64,000 nucleotides of DNA from Telmatactis stephensoni (GCA_029948255.1 JALIZF010001915.1:62001-126000), one strand, 5' to 3'. Shown: positions 1 to 14,657, numbered from the stretch's first letter. A program made the numbers and translations. The notes: a model not told the origin generated them from the letters alone.

Positions 1-724
1 ATATTTCAAAGGGGGGGTCACACTTTCCATTTTTCACCAAAGGGGGGTCACACTTCCAATTTCTCAATCTTTCTCCAGTCAGATTCTTTTATTTCTATCA
101 TCTTTTTGTTTTCAAAGGGGGGTCACGGGCACCCTGGGACCCCCCCTGGATACGCCCCTGTTCCTTTGTTTCCTATTGTCTAATCAACACTATTTACTAC
201 TAATTAGTAGTGTTTGTTTCACGGATTAAGTGCATGCACTCTAGCACTGATATTTTTAGTATTTTTCAGATTCAGACATCTTATGGACTCTGCATTTGTT
301 CACAATTCTGAACTAAATATAAAGTGAAGACTTCGAAATTCCCATCGAGGACAAGCCAGACAAATAAAGAACCGGCACTTGACGTAGGGCTACAAATAAA
401 GAACGCTTGTAGGGCTATTTAAGTGCCAAAGGACAGCATTATTAGTATTTGTATATACATATTGTATGTTGATTCTTTAGGACCAAGTGGATTTATTTCC
501 CCTTGGTTGTGGTTTAGACAGTGTCAGTTCAATTGACTTCGAATGAGAATTTTATTTGCCATAAGAATTGGATATATATTATTAGTAAGCTAAATAATCT
601 TGGAACGTGTGGGTGATTACCAGTTAGCATACCTCCTCAGGCTATCCTGGCGAAGACAAATAATTTGCAAATTGTGCCTCACTATCTATATATTTAATAT
701 TAGTAGCCAGTCGTTTTAGAAGTC
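1..724. other. Flank upstream of G1, no gene seen
   Basis: No coding region is recognisable here. The first 150 bases carry two copies of a GGGGGGTCACACTT-type motif and a C-rich stretch ending in GGATACGCCCCTG, which look like dispersed repeat debris. Positions 208-246 match one end of the inverted-repeat element at 27410-27541 (CACGGATTAA followed by CACTCTAG). Around 565-605 the sequence resembles 29650-29700. Positions 690-722 match the start of the duplicated gene unit seen again near 30090 and 48465 (motif GCCAGTCGTTTTAG). The unit start then runs directly into exon 2 of G1, which implies that the promoter and first exon were deleted. Confidence 0.5.
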
Positions 725-747
725 GAACGGAAAAGGTGATGGTACAG
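725..747 (+). pseudogene. G1 exon 2 remnant
   Basis: The last part of exon 2 aligns with G3 54397-54419 (GGAAAAGGTGATG then a CAG end). The paralogous donor CAG|gtaatt is CAG|ataatt here, so the normal donor is lost. An upstream AAG|gtgatg could serve as a cryptic donor. The following intron still matches G3 closely for about 90 bases, up to a transposon insertion. Confidence 0.6.
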
Positions 748-843
748 ATAATTCTTCGATTCAATACCTCAACAACAACTGATACTATGTTACTTTCAAT
801 TCTTATAAAAATGCATGAATGTGTACATATGCATTGTTTATTC

Positions 844-1668
844 TTAAGGTAGTTCGGGACCCTTGCTACTGCGCATCTCCGCGCGCACTTTTATTAAAGA
901 ACATTCGCTTGTCCGTGGGAAGTCTGGGCACTAGCGAGTCAGCGATTGAAAACCGAAGAAATTCGTTTTTTGGTAAAGAAAAATAGTATTTTATAGACCG
1001 GATTTTGCAAACAAATTTATCAAAACATGTTGTACACCGTGTTAAGTAGGAAAAAAAGCTCGAACTATAAAATTTAGCGAATATTATGAGTCGAAAAGGA
1101 GCAGAGAACAACGCTAAAATGGCTGATTTTTTGTGTTCGTTTTCTAAGATTTTTACCCTTTGTTCTTCTCTAACTCTTTAAACAATTTGGTGACCCCCTG
1201 ATTTTATGAATGATTTCTGCTCACAATTTTATAAACTTTTCGTATAAAGTAAAAAAAAGGATACTTTTATCGTTTCGATTTTGAGTAAATTTATCATTTT
1301 TCTGTCTGATTTTCCAAAAACGTGTATTCTAGAAGGCCATTTTTCGCATATTATTGTTGATCTTTCGCTTCTTTGCAAATTGTTCGGCAACAACTTAGTT
1401 CCAAGTGTTTTTCTGCATCCCAGGCTATCATTTTGTTTGCTTTTAAATACATTTGGTTGTTCCAAAATTCTTATAATTTGACCGAATATTGCGAGGCCAT
1501 TTTTCGTAAAAAGATATCCCCAAACACCCCACATCTCCCCCCTCATATCTCAAGAGTGACCTCGGTGACCCCCCATTTTTATTTTACATCCTCCTATGCC
1601 CCTCTTTCTTTGTAGGAATTTTGAAGGCAAGTTTATCGTAAAAATTTATGAATCCCGAACTACCTTAA
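844..1668. mobile_element. TTAA-flanked piggyBac-like non-autonomous element in G1 intron 2
   Basis: The 817-bp insert (848-1664) has inverted ends starting GGTAGTTCGGGA and is bordered by TTAA on both sides (844-847 and 1665-1668). G3 shows the uninterrupted intron sequence around 54510-54525, so this is a clean insertion. No transposase frame is present; the largest open frames are about 100 codons and look random. One end carries TACTGCGCATCTC and the other a GGGGGTCACCG-type block. Both features recur in the exon 2 insert of G2, in the opposite orientation. TTAA duplication is the hallmark of piggyBac-type transposition, so family membership is inferred from this. Confidence 0.75.
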
Positions 1669-2853
1669 TGCATCAGTCAATTCCAACGGACCGTTCATGC
1701 AACCCGGGCAACCCCTTCAAACATGTTAAGGCCTGGGTCAGGCCCTATGTAGCATGATGTGTTATTTCAGTTTACATTTCAAGAGTAAAATTGAACCATC
1801 GCCAGAAATTCCGGTCATAACGCAGGCGCAATAAATCAGCGGATTTCGTCACGAGAAAAAACAAAATGGCGTTGTTTTTTTGCAAAGAATTAATAGCCTG
1901 AGGAAAAGATATATTCGCGGATATAGTTTCAGAAACTTAAATTCTTGCAAAAGCCCAAATCAATCTATTAAGTCCTACATCTCTCAGAACTATTAGAATA
2001 CAAATTATATTCAAAACTTAAAATCTTACCTTTCCTTTTTGATCATTTTCATACAAAGAATAATCACAAACTTCCCCATACATTTTCTTATAGCGAACAT
2101 AAATCCGAATATCTCAAGGATGATCATCTTTGACCAGTTATCACAACCAAAATTGCCCAAATAGATTTGCACAGTAGATATCATCATCTTTCCTCTAAAA
2201 CAAATTCATCAGCTGGTCGTCTATGATAAACCTTTCTTTTTGCTTTTAAATTTGTTCCTTTATTTTGCGTTTTTATTGCCGAACTGCGAAAATACTCATA
2301 TTAAAAGCGTCATATCTCTAAATCGAAAACGCGAACGTTATTTGCGTAGTTGAATTCACAAAATATGGTGGTTATACATCGCCAATATTAAATTTGAAGC
2401 AAATAAGTGAAATCTTTATGCGTTTATTTTCACTTCCAAAACGCTTCAAGCTGTGTATTTTATTGTTGATTTATATGCGTTCATTGAAGCGTCAAAGTTT
2501 ATTCATTCATGTATTTTTTTAATTAATTCAAAAACGATGTCCGTAATTCCTGGCCATGGTTTTGCTTTCAAACTTGGCAGACCTCTGAATACTGTAATAA
2601 AGATGGCATTGCCACGCCAGCTCGCACACACACACACAAGAGTGATTTTTTACCTAATACCCATAGTCCTTTTCGATCTTGTCGCGTAGGCTTGAGACCT
2701 CTCGTACGACGACCTTTTTTGAAATAGGTGTATACACGACCATCCACGTAATATAGAAAATGCAAGTATACTTCAAACTATAAGTGTCGTATATTTGTGA
2801 TTTATTCTTAGCTTTATTATCATATATTCACATCGTCTCTCTTGCTCATACAG

Positions 2854-2926
2854 GGCAAGACAAAGGAATCAAACGAGGAAGAACTATCAAGAACGACGAC
2901 TAGAATAACTCACGACCCATATACTC
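2854..2926 (+). pseudogene. G1 exon 3
   Basis: This 73-nt exon lies between acceptor CATACAG and donor C|gtaagt. It starts in phase 0 and ends in phase 1, like exon 3 of G2, with the same length. It encodes a polar, charged linker that begins GKTKES. It is open and in frame, although the gene around it is broken. Confidence 0.7.
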
Positions 2927-5900
2927 GTAAGTATTTAACGACACTGCCGGTATTTTCCCAGTTGTACTGCATTGTGCTTTAGCCTCGTTTGTCTGATGAT
3001 AAATATAATTCTTTCATATTTGAACGCATTCTTGTCTGTTTCTGGCTGTTCATCACCAACCGTACTATAAATAGTTAATCTGTCTAGCGAATAGGAGCGT
3101 CAACGAAAGGCTTTAGTACTTTTGAAGGACGAAGAACCTTAAAGGAGATCGATCAGAGATAATGGATAGCATGACGATCTTTAACTTATTAAAAATGCAG
3201 CATATGTATGGATCTGACAAAGCGGAATGTGCTATGCTATGATCACGTTAGAAGCCGAATATAAATAACTTGTGGTTTTAAATGCGAACTTACAATTAAA
3301 TACATAATATTATAATATAGCTCAATTATAACACACGTTCTGATTGGCTGAGAGACCATGCTACCAAAATCTATGCTCTATTTCACCGGTAAAGACATGG
3401 TTTTCTGACGAATGAGTATATCCACAAATTTTACTTTAGTAAAGGAAAACCAAAACTTAAAATTAATCTACAAAAGACTTTCCATCTTTCCAGTCTCGTT
3501 TAAATTTGCAAACTGAGCTTCATGGTCGGACAATAGCAATATAAAATGTGTAAATATTCAAAGAAAATAACTCGAATGAGCAATGTACTTTCAACAAATT
3601 GTAGTTTGTTATAGCCTGAGTTACAGGAAAAACCTGAAGGAATTAGGATTCATGCACATCAGGAATTTTCGTTTTGCCTGAGATTAATTTAAATCAATTA
3701 GGATTATTTTTCATTGAACAAAATTTTGTTATTTCTTACTTACAAAGACAGGCGAAGATTTCCAAAACTGACCGTCGCCTCGAGACAACTTGTTCATCCT
3801 TCGTATAAACTACGCCAGTGTAGAGATGTTTTAACACTGACAAGCTATCGGTGAACAGCCAACAGATAATTCAAGTTAAGAGCTTCTCGTTTACCAGCAA
3901 CTAAAATCCTCATTCTGTAAACCTCTTTTAATCTTCAACTTTTTCAAACCCAAAACACGGCTTTCAATTCACTATATGTGGAACGCTGCTCGATTCATCG
4001 AAAACACGTAAACATTTCCAAATCTTGAAGAACTGCAAGTCATATTTAGCCTGTTCGTCTATTTTCGAGCCATTGTCAATTATAATAAAAATACAAAATA
4101 CGCAGTCTATGACTGCATGTGGCTGCTGCTTTGGTCTATGGTGCAATGATGAATTATGGGCAATATAGTTGCTATGAATAACACACTATGAATAACACGC
4201 ATGCTTTTATATGAAGGGTATACTGGTTGCCTGCGTTGCATGACGTTGACACTCCGACCAGAACTTCGTAAACCGGCGTAATCTGTTTCCATTAGTAAAA
4301 CAATTTGATGGGATTCCTGTGCCGAGCTAACTTATTTATGGACATTCAAGACGATGATATTTAAACAATAAATTTTAGTGAAATGACGAGTTTTCATTTG
4401 AAGGCGAAAATATAAATCACCTACTACATCAACCAAATTAAGACCCTTCATTAGATGAACGATAGCTTGCTTTCTCTTATCGCAATTTTAATTGCTTGTC
4501 TCAGTGCTTCAGGGCATTCTTGGTTAGGCCACGATCACTTTAGCTCGAATTACATAAACAAGCTACGTTTTCAGGACTTTCAGGGCATTTTTTTATTGTT
4601 GTAGCCCCACAAACAGCAAGGAGAAGCTATCCGAACAAACATAAGAAAGTTTCTCTCTGTGTGTACAGGAAAATATCGCTATGAATATAAAATCTCAGTC
4701 ATACTAGACATTATGTAGCGTAACGCAATTGACGGTCACTTGTCATAGACATAACTAGCGTGTAGCGGGTCAGACTTGTACTACAGCCGTGCTCGGACTG
4801 GCTATTGCTTCAGATTAAAATGATAAATAAAATTCTAACTTTAAATCTCTCACTACTTGAAGTTTTAGTTAATACCTTAATATATGTCTCAAAGTATACA
4901 GTCAGTCGATTACAAGATTTGAAACTTAATAAAAAGCCGAGCCGTAGACGCACTGATTTCTTGCCGAGTTAATCAGAACCGGCTGAGGCGACATGAATTT
5001 TTCTAATTTCGGTGACGCGAATCTCTTGCCTACAGCCACAACTAATTTCTACCTCAAAATAGTCTTGACTTTTATAAATCTGAAGTCATCCGAGGGCAGT
5101 TTCTAGTAGAATTCGAACTGATGTCCAGCTCTGAAATAGCGCTGACCGCGAGTCGCTCCATGTCGCTTGATATCAGCCAGATTGGTTCACCTCTCCTTCT
5201 TTTCCTGCCCACCCTCCCCTCCCCTCCATGGAAATGTCGAGCTAACTTATTTATGGACATTCAAGACGATGACATAGTGGCTTCGCCTCGGCTTCGCTTC
5301 GAGGCAGCAGCCACAAAAACAGAAAGCTCTTTGCATGTTCGGGATGATTTCTGCTGAATTCCTTCGATGAAAGTTGTCAAATTATTCTCAAAAACACCGA
5401 TTGAGTCGTACTGGCTGATTACTCAAAAAGTACGACAAATGTGATTGGCTTATATTTGCACAAGGTTTGAGAATTTATAACACAAGGAAGGAAATAACAC
5501 AACTTGATCGTTCTTAAAATACCTCTGCTATCATATAAGGGTCATATAAGCAATAGCAGATAGATTTCTATGGCTCTACCGGTGAAATAGAGCACGCGTG
5601 ATGTTGGGAGAAACGTGAGAAAAGTTTGAAAATCACGAGCCTACTTGCTTAAAAATACGCCGAGGCCTAATCGTATTATCTTAATACAAGAACTTGGAAT
5701 AAAACTGCATGACATATACTAATCGCACATGGCATTTGGTGTGTGGGGCCGGGGGCAGTGGATTATGAATTTTATTACTCGGGTCAGATCTGATGGACAC
5801 GAACAACTTTGTACATGATTGCCTGTTAGATTGCTTGACAATACATGACGTCATAGGGTCCGGCCGCATGTAAGGCAACTCATGTGGCGGGGGCGGGCAC

Positions 5901-6661
5901 TCTGACTAGGAATATCCGCCACGTTTTCGGACCGTTTGCTCAAAAAATATGATTGTGTTGTAAGAGTCAAGTTGTATAAGTATCTATCTCAAGTAAAAGG
6001 AATCGAGTACGAAAACGTGAAATTTTATCTCTAACACTGCCGATGATGTTCCTCCATCGATCTGACACCGAGCTTAGCGAGACAAAATTCATAATCTACG
6101 CCCGGCAAAAAGATAGACATGGCCCTTTTTTCTAAGCGCACCAACTCGTTATTGAGATATTTTGGATGCGAATTTGAAAAAAACTGGTGCTGCATAATCC
6201 ATTACAGATCTAACACGAGTATAAAATAAGGCTAAATCCTGAATTGGCACTTTAGATCGTTTAGTTGCCGATTAAGAAATACAAACGTTTACTAGCTTTA
6301 TTGACAACCTCATTAATATGAGCGTTCCACGCTAAATTATGGCTAATTGTTAACCCTAGTAACTTACAATTTTTAACTAATTCCAACTCTTGCCATATCC
6401 AATACCCGGGGAGGTATATACTCCCATATATTTGCTATACGAGTATGTGCCGCTGGATAGGGTATGGTTTTTGGCCCTGCTGTCTTGAACAGGGTATACA
6501 TTTTCCCCAAAATTGTCTTAAACAGGATCTATAATTTTGACGAGATCCCCCGAGATTTCACTTTCAAGTGTCTTAAACAGGCGGCACACCCCTATCCAAA
6601 ATCGGGGGTTGAGTACATCCATAAGCTGCTCACCAAAATATAGATAGAATTACCTTTTCAG
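2927..6661. other. Large G1 intron 3, first part
   Basis: No coding region is visible in this 3.7 kb stretch. The first 50 bases are homologous to the start of intron 3 in G2 and G3 (CACTGCCGGTATTT motif). A block containing GAGCTAACTTATTTATGGAC occurs twice (4326 and 5240). Positions 6405-6620 belong to a dispersed repeat recognised by CCCGGGGAGGTATATACTCC and repeated AACAGGGTAT motifs. A diverged relative lies at 9260-9655. Short open frames in this stretch do not look like genes. Confidence 0.45.
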
Positions 6662-7186
6662 TGCAAGGTATAGTCCAGTCCCAGACTCTCTTTCTTGCCG
6701 CTCCAGGACTCGCGGAGAAAGAGAGTCCAGTATAACTTGCATGCGCATGTCAGCTTAGTGACCACGCGATCACCACATTCATGTGGTGATCGCGTGGTTA
6801 CAAATCCTAAATAAAGTCGTCTAATGATTCAAGGTGGCTGAAGAAGAAAGTGTTTTGTATACACGATATCAGTCTCATTTCGGAAAGCCATTTGTTGATT
6901 CAGTGAGCTATGCACTTGGAAAAACCAACCATAATCTTTTACCAAAGTTTGAGCAGTTACAGGCCATTTACGGACGGACAGTTGTGAAAGACGTATTTGT
7001 GAATTTTTCGATACGCATCACTACCACTACCAAACACTTACATTTGCATATTGCAAGCTCTCAAAACAAAACTTTTTATCTGATTGGCTCATTTTGCACA
7101 TGCGCATGCAAGTTATACTGGACTCTCTTTCTCCGCGAGTCCTGGAGCGGCAAGAAAGAGAGTCTGGGACTGGACTATGCAAGGTA
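6662..7186. mobile_element. MULE-like element, 80-bp TIRs, 9-bp target duplication
   Basis: The element occupies 6671-7177 and has about 80 bp of essentially perfect terminal inverted repeat that begins TAGTCCAGTCCCAGACTC. It is bracketed by TGCAAGGTA on both sides (6662-6670 and 7178-7186), a 9-bp target-site duplication. Long TIRs with 9-bp duplications fit Mutator-like elements best; Merlin is an alternative. Next to the left TIR is a second hairpin (6761-6798) with a 17-bp stem on a TTCA loop. The interior has a short coding-like open stretch at about 6834-7010. No transposase catalytic motif is visible, so the element is non-autonomous. It lies in intron 3 of G1. Confidence 0.75.
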
Positions 7187-7639
7187 CTGATATCTTTGGT
7201 TAAAATACGAAGAGTTTTCATGAGTAATTAATATTATGTTCTAACCATGTTTTCGTAACTTACATGCAAAGTTTCAATTATTGTTCTCATACTGAATTGT
7301 GATTGGTTCACGTTGTTCATGATCAAGTGATCAGGTGATTTCCGCCGCCATAATTCCAACGAATATGTCGGGGTGAGATCCAAGGCATATATCATATATA
7401 TGAAAAACTCGGTTGGTGGGTTGATGAAAGTGTAGTGTAGCACTAAAGAAAGAATCCCGGCACATGCATGAATACAATATAATGACAAGCAAAATGTACT
7501 ATCTATATGTCTTTGTCGGTCTTCTGCCCTTGTTTTACGATTTGCAGATGGAGAAAGCAAGCACTAGCACTTGCTGACCGTGCTGGCAGCCTAATGGTTT
7601 TACAAAATAATAGTCTCAGTTATCAATTTCTATTTGCAG

Positions 7640-8843
7640 TTAAAAAATTGTCTCCACAAATGCAAGCACTAGATCTGGCTATTTCTAAAGACTTCCAAGC
7701 CAACGCCGCAAAACGACCCAAAGGGTTTCTGGCAAAATTGGAAAGCGATTGGAAGTCCAAGAACTTTAATGAGAGACAAGCTCGAACAATGGCAATAATA
7801 TCGGCTGTAAACAACATACCGAAGCTTGCCAATGCAAAAGAAGATCCGGCTGGAGCTATTCAAGGCGTTTTAAACATGTTTGCCTCCTTAGGTCAATTAA
7901 CAGGACCGACTGGACAACTTGTAAGCATTGCATTCATGTTTATGTCAAGCATTATGGGTTTGTTTGGTCAGAGTAAAAAGAAAAAGTCCATTGGCCAAGT
8001 TGTACGTGAACAAATCGATGAGGCGCTGGCAGAATTTCACGAACAGCTCATTTCTGATGAAGCTGGAGCGGCAGTTTTTGCTTTCACAGTGTCAAAAGCC
8101 TTTGTTGATGGAGTTGGAGAAGATCGTGATAAAATCAGCGACAAAGATGTGGATGCTCTCGTTTCCAATATTCCCATTTTTAGTGGCGTGAGAGCTATGG
8201 GGCTGCTTGCGACACAAATAAGCAAATTGGTAAAAGAAAATAAAGTGAACAATGCCAAGAAGTGTTTCAAATACTTACAACTGTATCTTAAACTAGATAC
8301 TTTAAGGCAGGAAATAATGACCCAAGTAGTGGCATTGATCCCTGATTCCCGTATATCAATAAGAAATGGTTATTTAAGATCTCAAAAAAAACTTTTTTCA
8401 CTTGCTGAGAACATGCTCATGTTTCTTACTAACGTAACAATAGAAAGTAGACTCATGCCGTACTTTGATGTTGAAGAAAAATCTAATAGTTATACAACCG
8501 CATACATGATAGTTGCCCTGAACATTTCAAGACCAAACCCATTTCCTGGTTCAGGGTACTGCATTACTGCTTCCCAGCGGGGGAAAAATTACTTAGGCAA
8601 GCACCTTCTGGACTATGTGGGGCCTACGTTAGCTATGACTTATCCAATAGCTCAAGTGTCCAATACAAAATATTGTAAATGGAAGCTTCTGCCCCATGGT
8701 AACAATCTCTTCAGCATTACAAGCGAAGACAGTATACTGACCTATGATAATGATAATGATAATGATGATGAACCACTGGTGACCATAGAGACAAAAGACC
8801 CAGCTCTATGGGAACTTGTTTCGTCTGGGGGATCAAAATATCG
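7640..8843 (+). pseudogene. G1 exon 4: main helical and beta region, still open
   Basis: The acceptor TTTGCAG at 7633-7639 and donor CG|gtaaga at 8844 flank a fully open exon of about 400 codons. A second acceptor-like TTTGCAG lies upstream at 7541-7547. Entering there in the phase set by exon 3 would meet a TAG within a few codons, so the downstream acceptor is preferred. The encoded stretch has a Gly/Ala-rich hydrophobic segment ending in GLFG, then a KKKK patch, an amphipathic helical region, and a C-terminal part with YC and KYCKWK motifs. The open frame seems to stop at 8845-8847, but that TAA is the intron side of the donor. It is closest to exon 4 of G3. Confidence 0.7.
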
Positions 8844-9730
8844 GTAAGATGAGTTACTTACTTACTTATTTAATTCATTATTTTATTAATGCATTAATTT
8901 ATTCAATTATTTAATTCATTATTAATTAATTCAATTAATTAATTATTCAATCAATTGATAATTCAATTGATTAATCAATTATTCAATCAATTAATTAATT
9001 ATTTATTATTTTTTTTATTATCTTGCATCATCGATTACATCAAACAATCAAATCGTGAAGAATGATATAACAGGACATCTTACTCTTAATCTACTTAAAT
9101 CAGCTCGATATAAAGAAATTGGCCCAAAAGGGCTCTAGATACACTCAAAGGTTTTGAAAGCTTCAAAAATATATTGTTCGACCAATCAATATCTTTAAAG
9201 TTAAAATCCCCCCTACTAGTTTAATATTTATTTGATCGAGCAAACGCTCCAATTTCAAGCCCGGGGGGATACTTTCATATATTTACTATACGGGGATGAT
9301 CCTCTGAACAGGGTATGGTTTTTCGAGGTTTTTGTCATGAACAGGGTATCCTTTTTGCAATTTTTTTAGCTTCTTGTCATTTTCAGGGGTAGCAACTTCT
9401 CATCAACCTTAGTCGTTAGCTAGCCACAACTGTAACGATCGATCACTCTAGAAGCCTTATTTATCGTTGTTCGTTCACGATCGCGACAAACTCGTTATGA
9501 AACTCATCTACGTTACAAACAAATAAGTACATTACATTCTGCAATTATTATACTTTGTCATAACAGGGTATGGTATTTTGAGTTTTTCTGTCACAAACAG
9601 GGTAACCGTTTTAGGATCCCAGCGGATCAACCCCACCAAAATACTGGTCAAGTATTTAATTCAATGTCGCCTCCTAGAATCAGCAAACTAGACATAAAGC
9701 CCGGTATTTATTTATTTTGTAGCACAGAAG
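8844..9730. other. G1 intron 4, first part: AT-rich simple sequence and dispersed repeat
   Basis: Positions 8856-9020 are an irregular tract of ATTCAATTAATTA-type units. Positions 9260-9655 carry the CCCGGGGGGATAC and AACAGGGTAT repeat family also present at 6405-6620. No coding region is seen. A weak open frame at 9735-10007 has no recognisable features and is not called as a gene. Confidence 0.5.
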
Positions 9731-10252
9731 TCGCTTGACTTGCATCATTAAGCAAGAAAGACGGCGGAGACAATCTCCTGGAAGAACTCAGGAGTGGGAA
9801 GCGACTTTACGAAGAAAGAGTCACAGTAATTACGGCGACAAGGGTTCAACTGTGATCTCCGGAGTATTGAGGCTTCTCTGGTCGTTCTGTGATGCATCCC
9901 TCAAGCCAACAAGGCCATTTCGGCGAGTTTTGAACTGTAAAGAAGGCAATCGGTGCCGTCTGGGGCCTGTTAGCGAGGGGGGCTCGGCACTTCTAAGAAA
10001 TTTCTAAGACTAAGAGTAGGGGACGGGTGCTGTCCAATTTTGTCATCGATGCCCATAATCCTTTTCTTCCGCCGTATCTGATCCAGCGGAAGAAATGCAT
10101 TATGGGATGCACGTTTGGACGCGTTCAGTGTTTTTCCTTGGACCAGCAATGATTGTAGCGCAGAGAATGCCAAAACGGGTCGACTTGCACACCGTGCGTT
10201 ACAGCCTAACTTATGGTCAACCTTAAAGACCCCTTTTAAGTGATCACCCCTC

Positions 10253-11665
<1,413 letters not shown>

Positions 11666-11737
11666 ATAATTCAGGGCCTTTCAAACCAAATCAATTTAAT
11701 ACTAAACTGCTGACTTGTCTTAACATCTATCTACCAG

Positions 11738-11912
11738 GATAAAGATCAAATACTTCTGTAAGATTGGCAACAGATGCAATTACGGACTCGGTTTATACAA
11801 GAAGAAGACCTTTCATTATTATCAACCATTTAGTGTATTGAATTGGAGGCCTGTTGAAGTAAACGTTGTCAATCTTCGCAGAGTCTCAAATGCGATTTGG
11901 GTAATTTAAAAG
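11738..11912 (+). pseudogene. G1 exon 5 with premature stop
   Basis: Acceptor CTACCAG and donor AAG|gtaggc flank this exon. Its first base completes the codon split by the exon 4 donor (phase 2). It encodes the second half of the beta-rich region with the conserved IKIKYFC start and a second Cys six residues later. Near the end the conserved TAC of G2 and G3 is TAA (11907-11909). This stop would truncate the protein before the acidic and basic tail. Confidence 0.7.
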
Positions 11913-12847
11913 GTAGGCAGCGTCGACTGCTGAAATGATACTGATTTGTATTTAATACGACTGAAAACAGCAAAGAAAAGGAAACATTTACTAAGATACG
12001 ATTTCAAATTTCGAATTCTTTTTGGAATACACACGAGGTAAAGATATCAAGATGCAAAAATCATAAAGCGTCTAATTGTTGATGTGGCAATCTTAATAGA
12101 ACAAAAAGGATATTCCAAAGATTGATGGTGCCTTACTTAATATTTAAGTAATAAAACACATCAGATCGTAATGTATACTGTAAAACTGTGAAGTTCAAAA
12201 AACGAATTTTGTATGAAAACACTTACAGTTATGCAAGAGATACAAACAAATTTCACTAATTTCGAGTTTTGAAAATTCGTATCTCCTTGATTTTTCAACT
12301 GATATCCTTCAAACTTCACAGTTTTACTGATTTTGATATGCTCTTTCCAGCCATGGTAATTGTTTTTAAGTTTGGGAACTTTTGTAATTACATGAAAAAG
12401 CCGTTAGTGTGAAATGACTGTAGCAATTCACAAAATACGTCATTTACACGTATAAGATTGCAGAATACGTCTTGGTAACAGTCGTATTCGAATTCAGCAT
12501 GAAAAATTGGTTTAGAATAGTTATATTACCAGCCTCTACCCTAAATACCTTCTGCACTTTTTGGGATCGACTTTTTCAGTTTTGCGCCTTGTCCGGCTAT
12601 GGTATTTATCAAGAACTAACTTTAAATTCTATCAGTCAAATTTCGTACTCGCACTTTGCGCTTAAGCTCCCTAATATTTCTAAATAATAAACAACAATAC
12701 TACAGACTTCACAACTTTGTTTTTGATTATTTTTGTGTGCCCATGAAAAACTCGTTATTTCACTACTAAAATGTCTTTTTTTGGGCTTCCTGTGGTCATT
12801 GTGTCGGTCAATCCACGAGTTACTACACCATTGGCGAGTTGTTTTAA
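11913..12847. other. G1 intron 5, first part
   Basis: The first ~100 bases match intron 5 of G2 (ACGACTGAAAACAGCA). Positions 12180-12326 form an inverted-repeat structure with GTAAAACTGTGAAGTT ends. No coding region is recognised. Confidence 0.45.
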
Positions 12848-14657
12848 CTATAACTAGACGCACACGTGCGTTCACTCGTGCCCTGGGAGCCCCTTTTAGG
12901 AGAGGCTTCAATGACCGGCCCCGTTCGTACTCTTCCCCGAGCCGTTTCACGCATTCTTCACTTAACCGTAACATAATAACGACCTCTTTTGACCTTTTCA
13001 AAGAATATCTGATTAGTCAATTTGTCTGTCAGCAGCTGTGTTTGCCTTTGTATTAGATATCTCCAACATGCAAAAATATACCAGTTTATTCAACTTTTTA
13101 TTTCACCATATATCTCAATTGTTTGCTGTAAAGACTTCTACAACGACGCTTTTGACACAATAACAAATCGTGTATTTTTTCGTTCATGTTTCAGATGTTT
13201 TATCAATTACGTGACCAAACGCGAAATACAAGGTCAATGTAATCTAGTTTCATGCCATTCTGATATTAAATTAAAATTCAGTACAAAAACCTCTCAAGAT
13301 CTCTTGAATGCTTGAATGAGGAATATAATTGACTTGCTTCTATGTATGTTTGTTTAGCAACATGTAGGATGAGAAATTCGTAGATTCCCAGCCCATAGGA
13401 AACAGTCTTTATCGCGAGCCGCTTCCTTTCAAGTACTCCATTTAGAGTTCGATATTTGGTCAAAGTATTGGAGATGAAGCTCAAAATATCAGCCCATTCT
13501 GAAGCTCTTATAAGTATATAGGTATATCTCGAGTTAAAAGCTCCAAATTACATTGTTCTACTGCAGAAAAAGCCTGTCTCTGAAAGCTATTTTCTTTGTT
13601 TTGTTTTCTTTCTTTCGGACATCTTGCATTCCTAAAGTTCTTGACTCGCGTTCACTACGAAGAGTTGCACGCGCTTAAAGGTGATGAATGAAGGGCATTG
13701 TTTTTTATGTTTTTAACCAATCAGAAGTGTCTCAGGACGAACCAATCAGAAGTAGCTGAGGACGAAAAGAGAAACTAGACGCACACGTGCGTTCACTCGT
13801 GCCCCGGAAGCCCCCTTATAGGAGAGGCTTCAATGACCAGCCCCGTTCGTACTCTTCCCCGAGCCGTTTCACGCATTCTTCACTTAACCATAACATAATA
13901 AAGACCTTTTTTGACCTTTTTAAAGAATATCTGATTAGTCAATTTGTCTGTCAGCAGCTATTAGTCGACATGCAAAATATTACCAGCGAATATACCAGTT
14001 TATTCAACTTTTAATTTCACTATGTGTCTCAATTGTTTGCTGTAAAGACTTCTACAACGGCGTTTTTAACAAAATAACAAATCGTGAATATTTTCGTTCA
14101 TGTTTCGGATGTTTTAAATAATAAAAGACGTTACGTGACCAACAAGGTCAATGGAACCTATCCGTTCCATGCAATGGTCTGCTTTAGAATTCCGTATTAA
14201 AATTCAGTACAAAAACCTCTCAAGATCTCTTGAAGGCTTGAATGAGGAATACAATTGACTTGCTTCTACGTATGTTCGTTTAGCAACATGTAGGATGAGA
14301 AATTCGTAGATTCACAGCTCATAGGAAATACTCAGTTTATCCATGTTTATCGCGAGGGTTCTCTTTCAAGTACTCCATTTAGAGTTCGATATTTGGTCAA
14401 AGTATTGGAGATGAAGCTCAAAATAACAGCCCATTCTGAAGCTCATATAAGTATATAGGTATATCTCGAGTTAAAAGCTCCAAATTACATTGTTCTACTG
14501 CAGGAAAAGCCTGTCTCTGAAAGCTATTTTCTTTATAGTCGGCCATCTTGCATTCCTCAAGTTCCTGGCTTGCGTTCGCTGTCGCTCAAAGGTGATGAAT
14601 GAAGGGCATTGTTTTTACGTTCTTAACCAATCAGAAGTAGCTGAGGACGAACAGAGG

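Noticed and set aside
1229..1615. Small overlapping frames as transposase of the TTAA element
   Set aside because: No DDD or other catalytic motif, about 100 codons only, and similar length on both strands, as expected by chance.
7507..7639. Upstream extension of the G1 long frame to an ATG at 7507
   Set aside because: This stretch aligns with intron 3 of G2 and G3 and contains pyrimidine-rich acceptor sequence; the frame is open by chance.
9735..10007. 90-codon open frame as a gene
   Set aside because: No domain, no paralogue in the other gene units, and it lies in an intron full of repeat debris.
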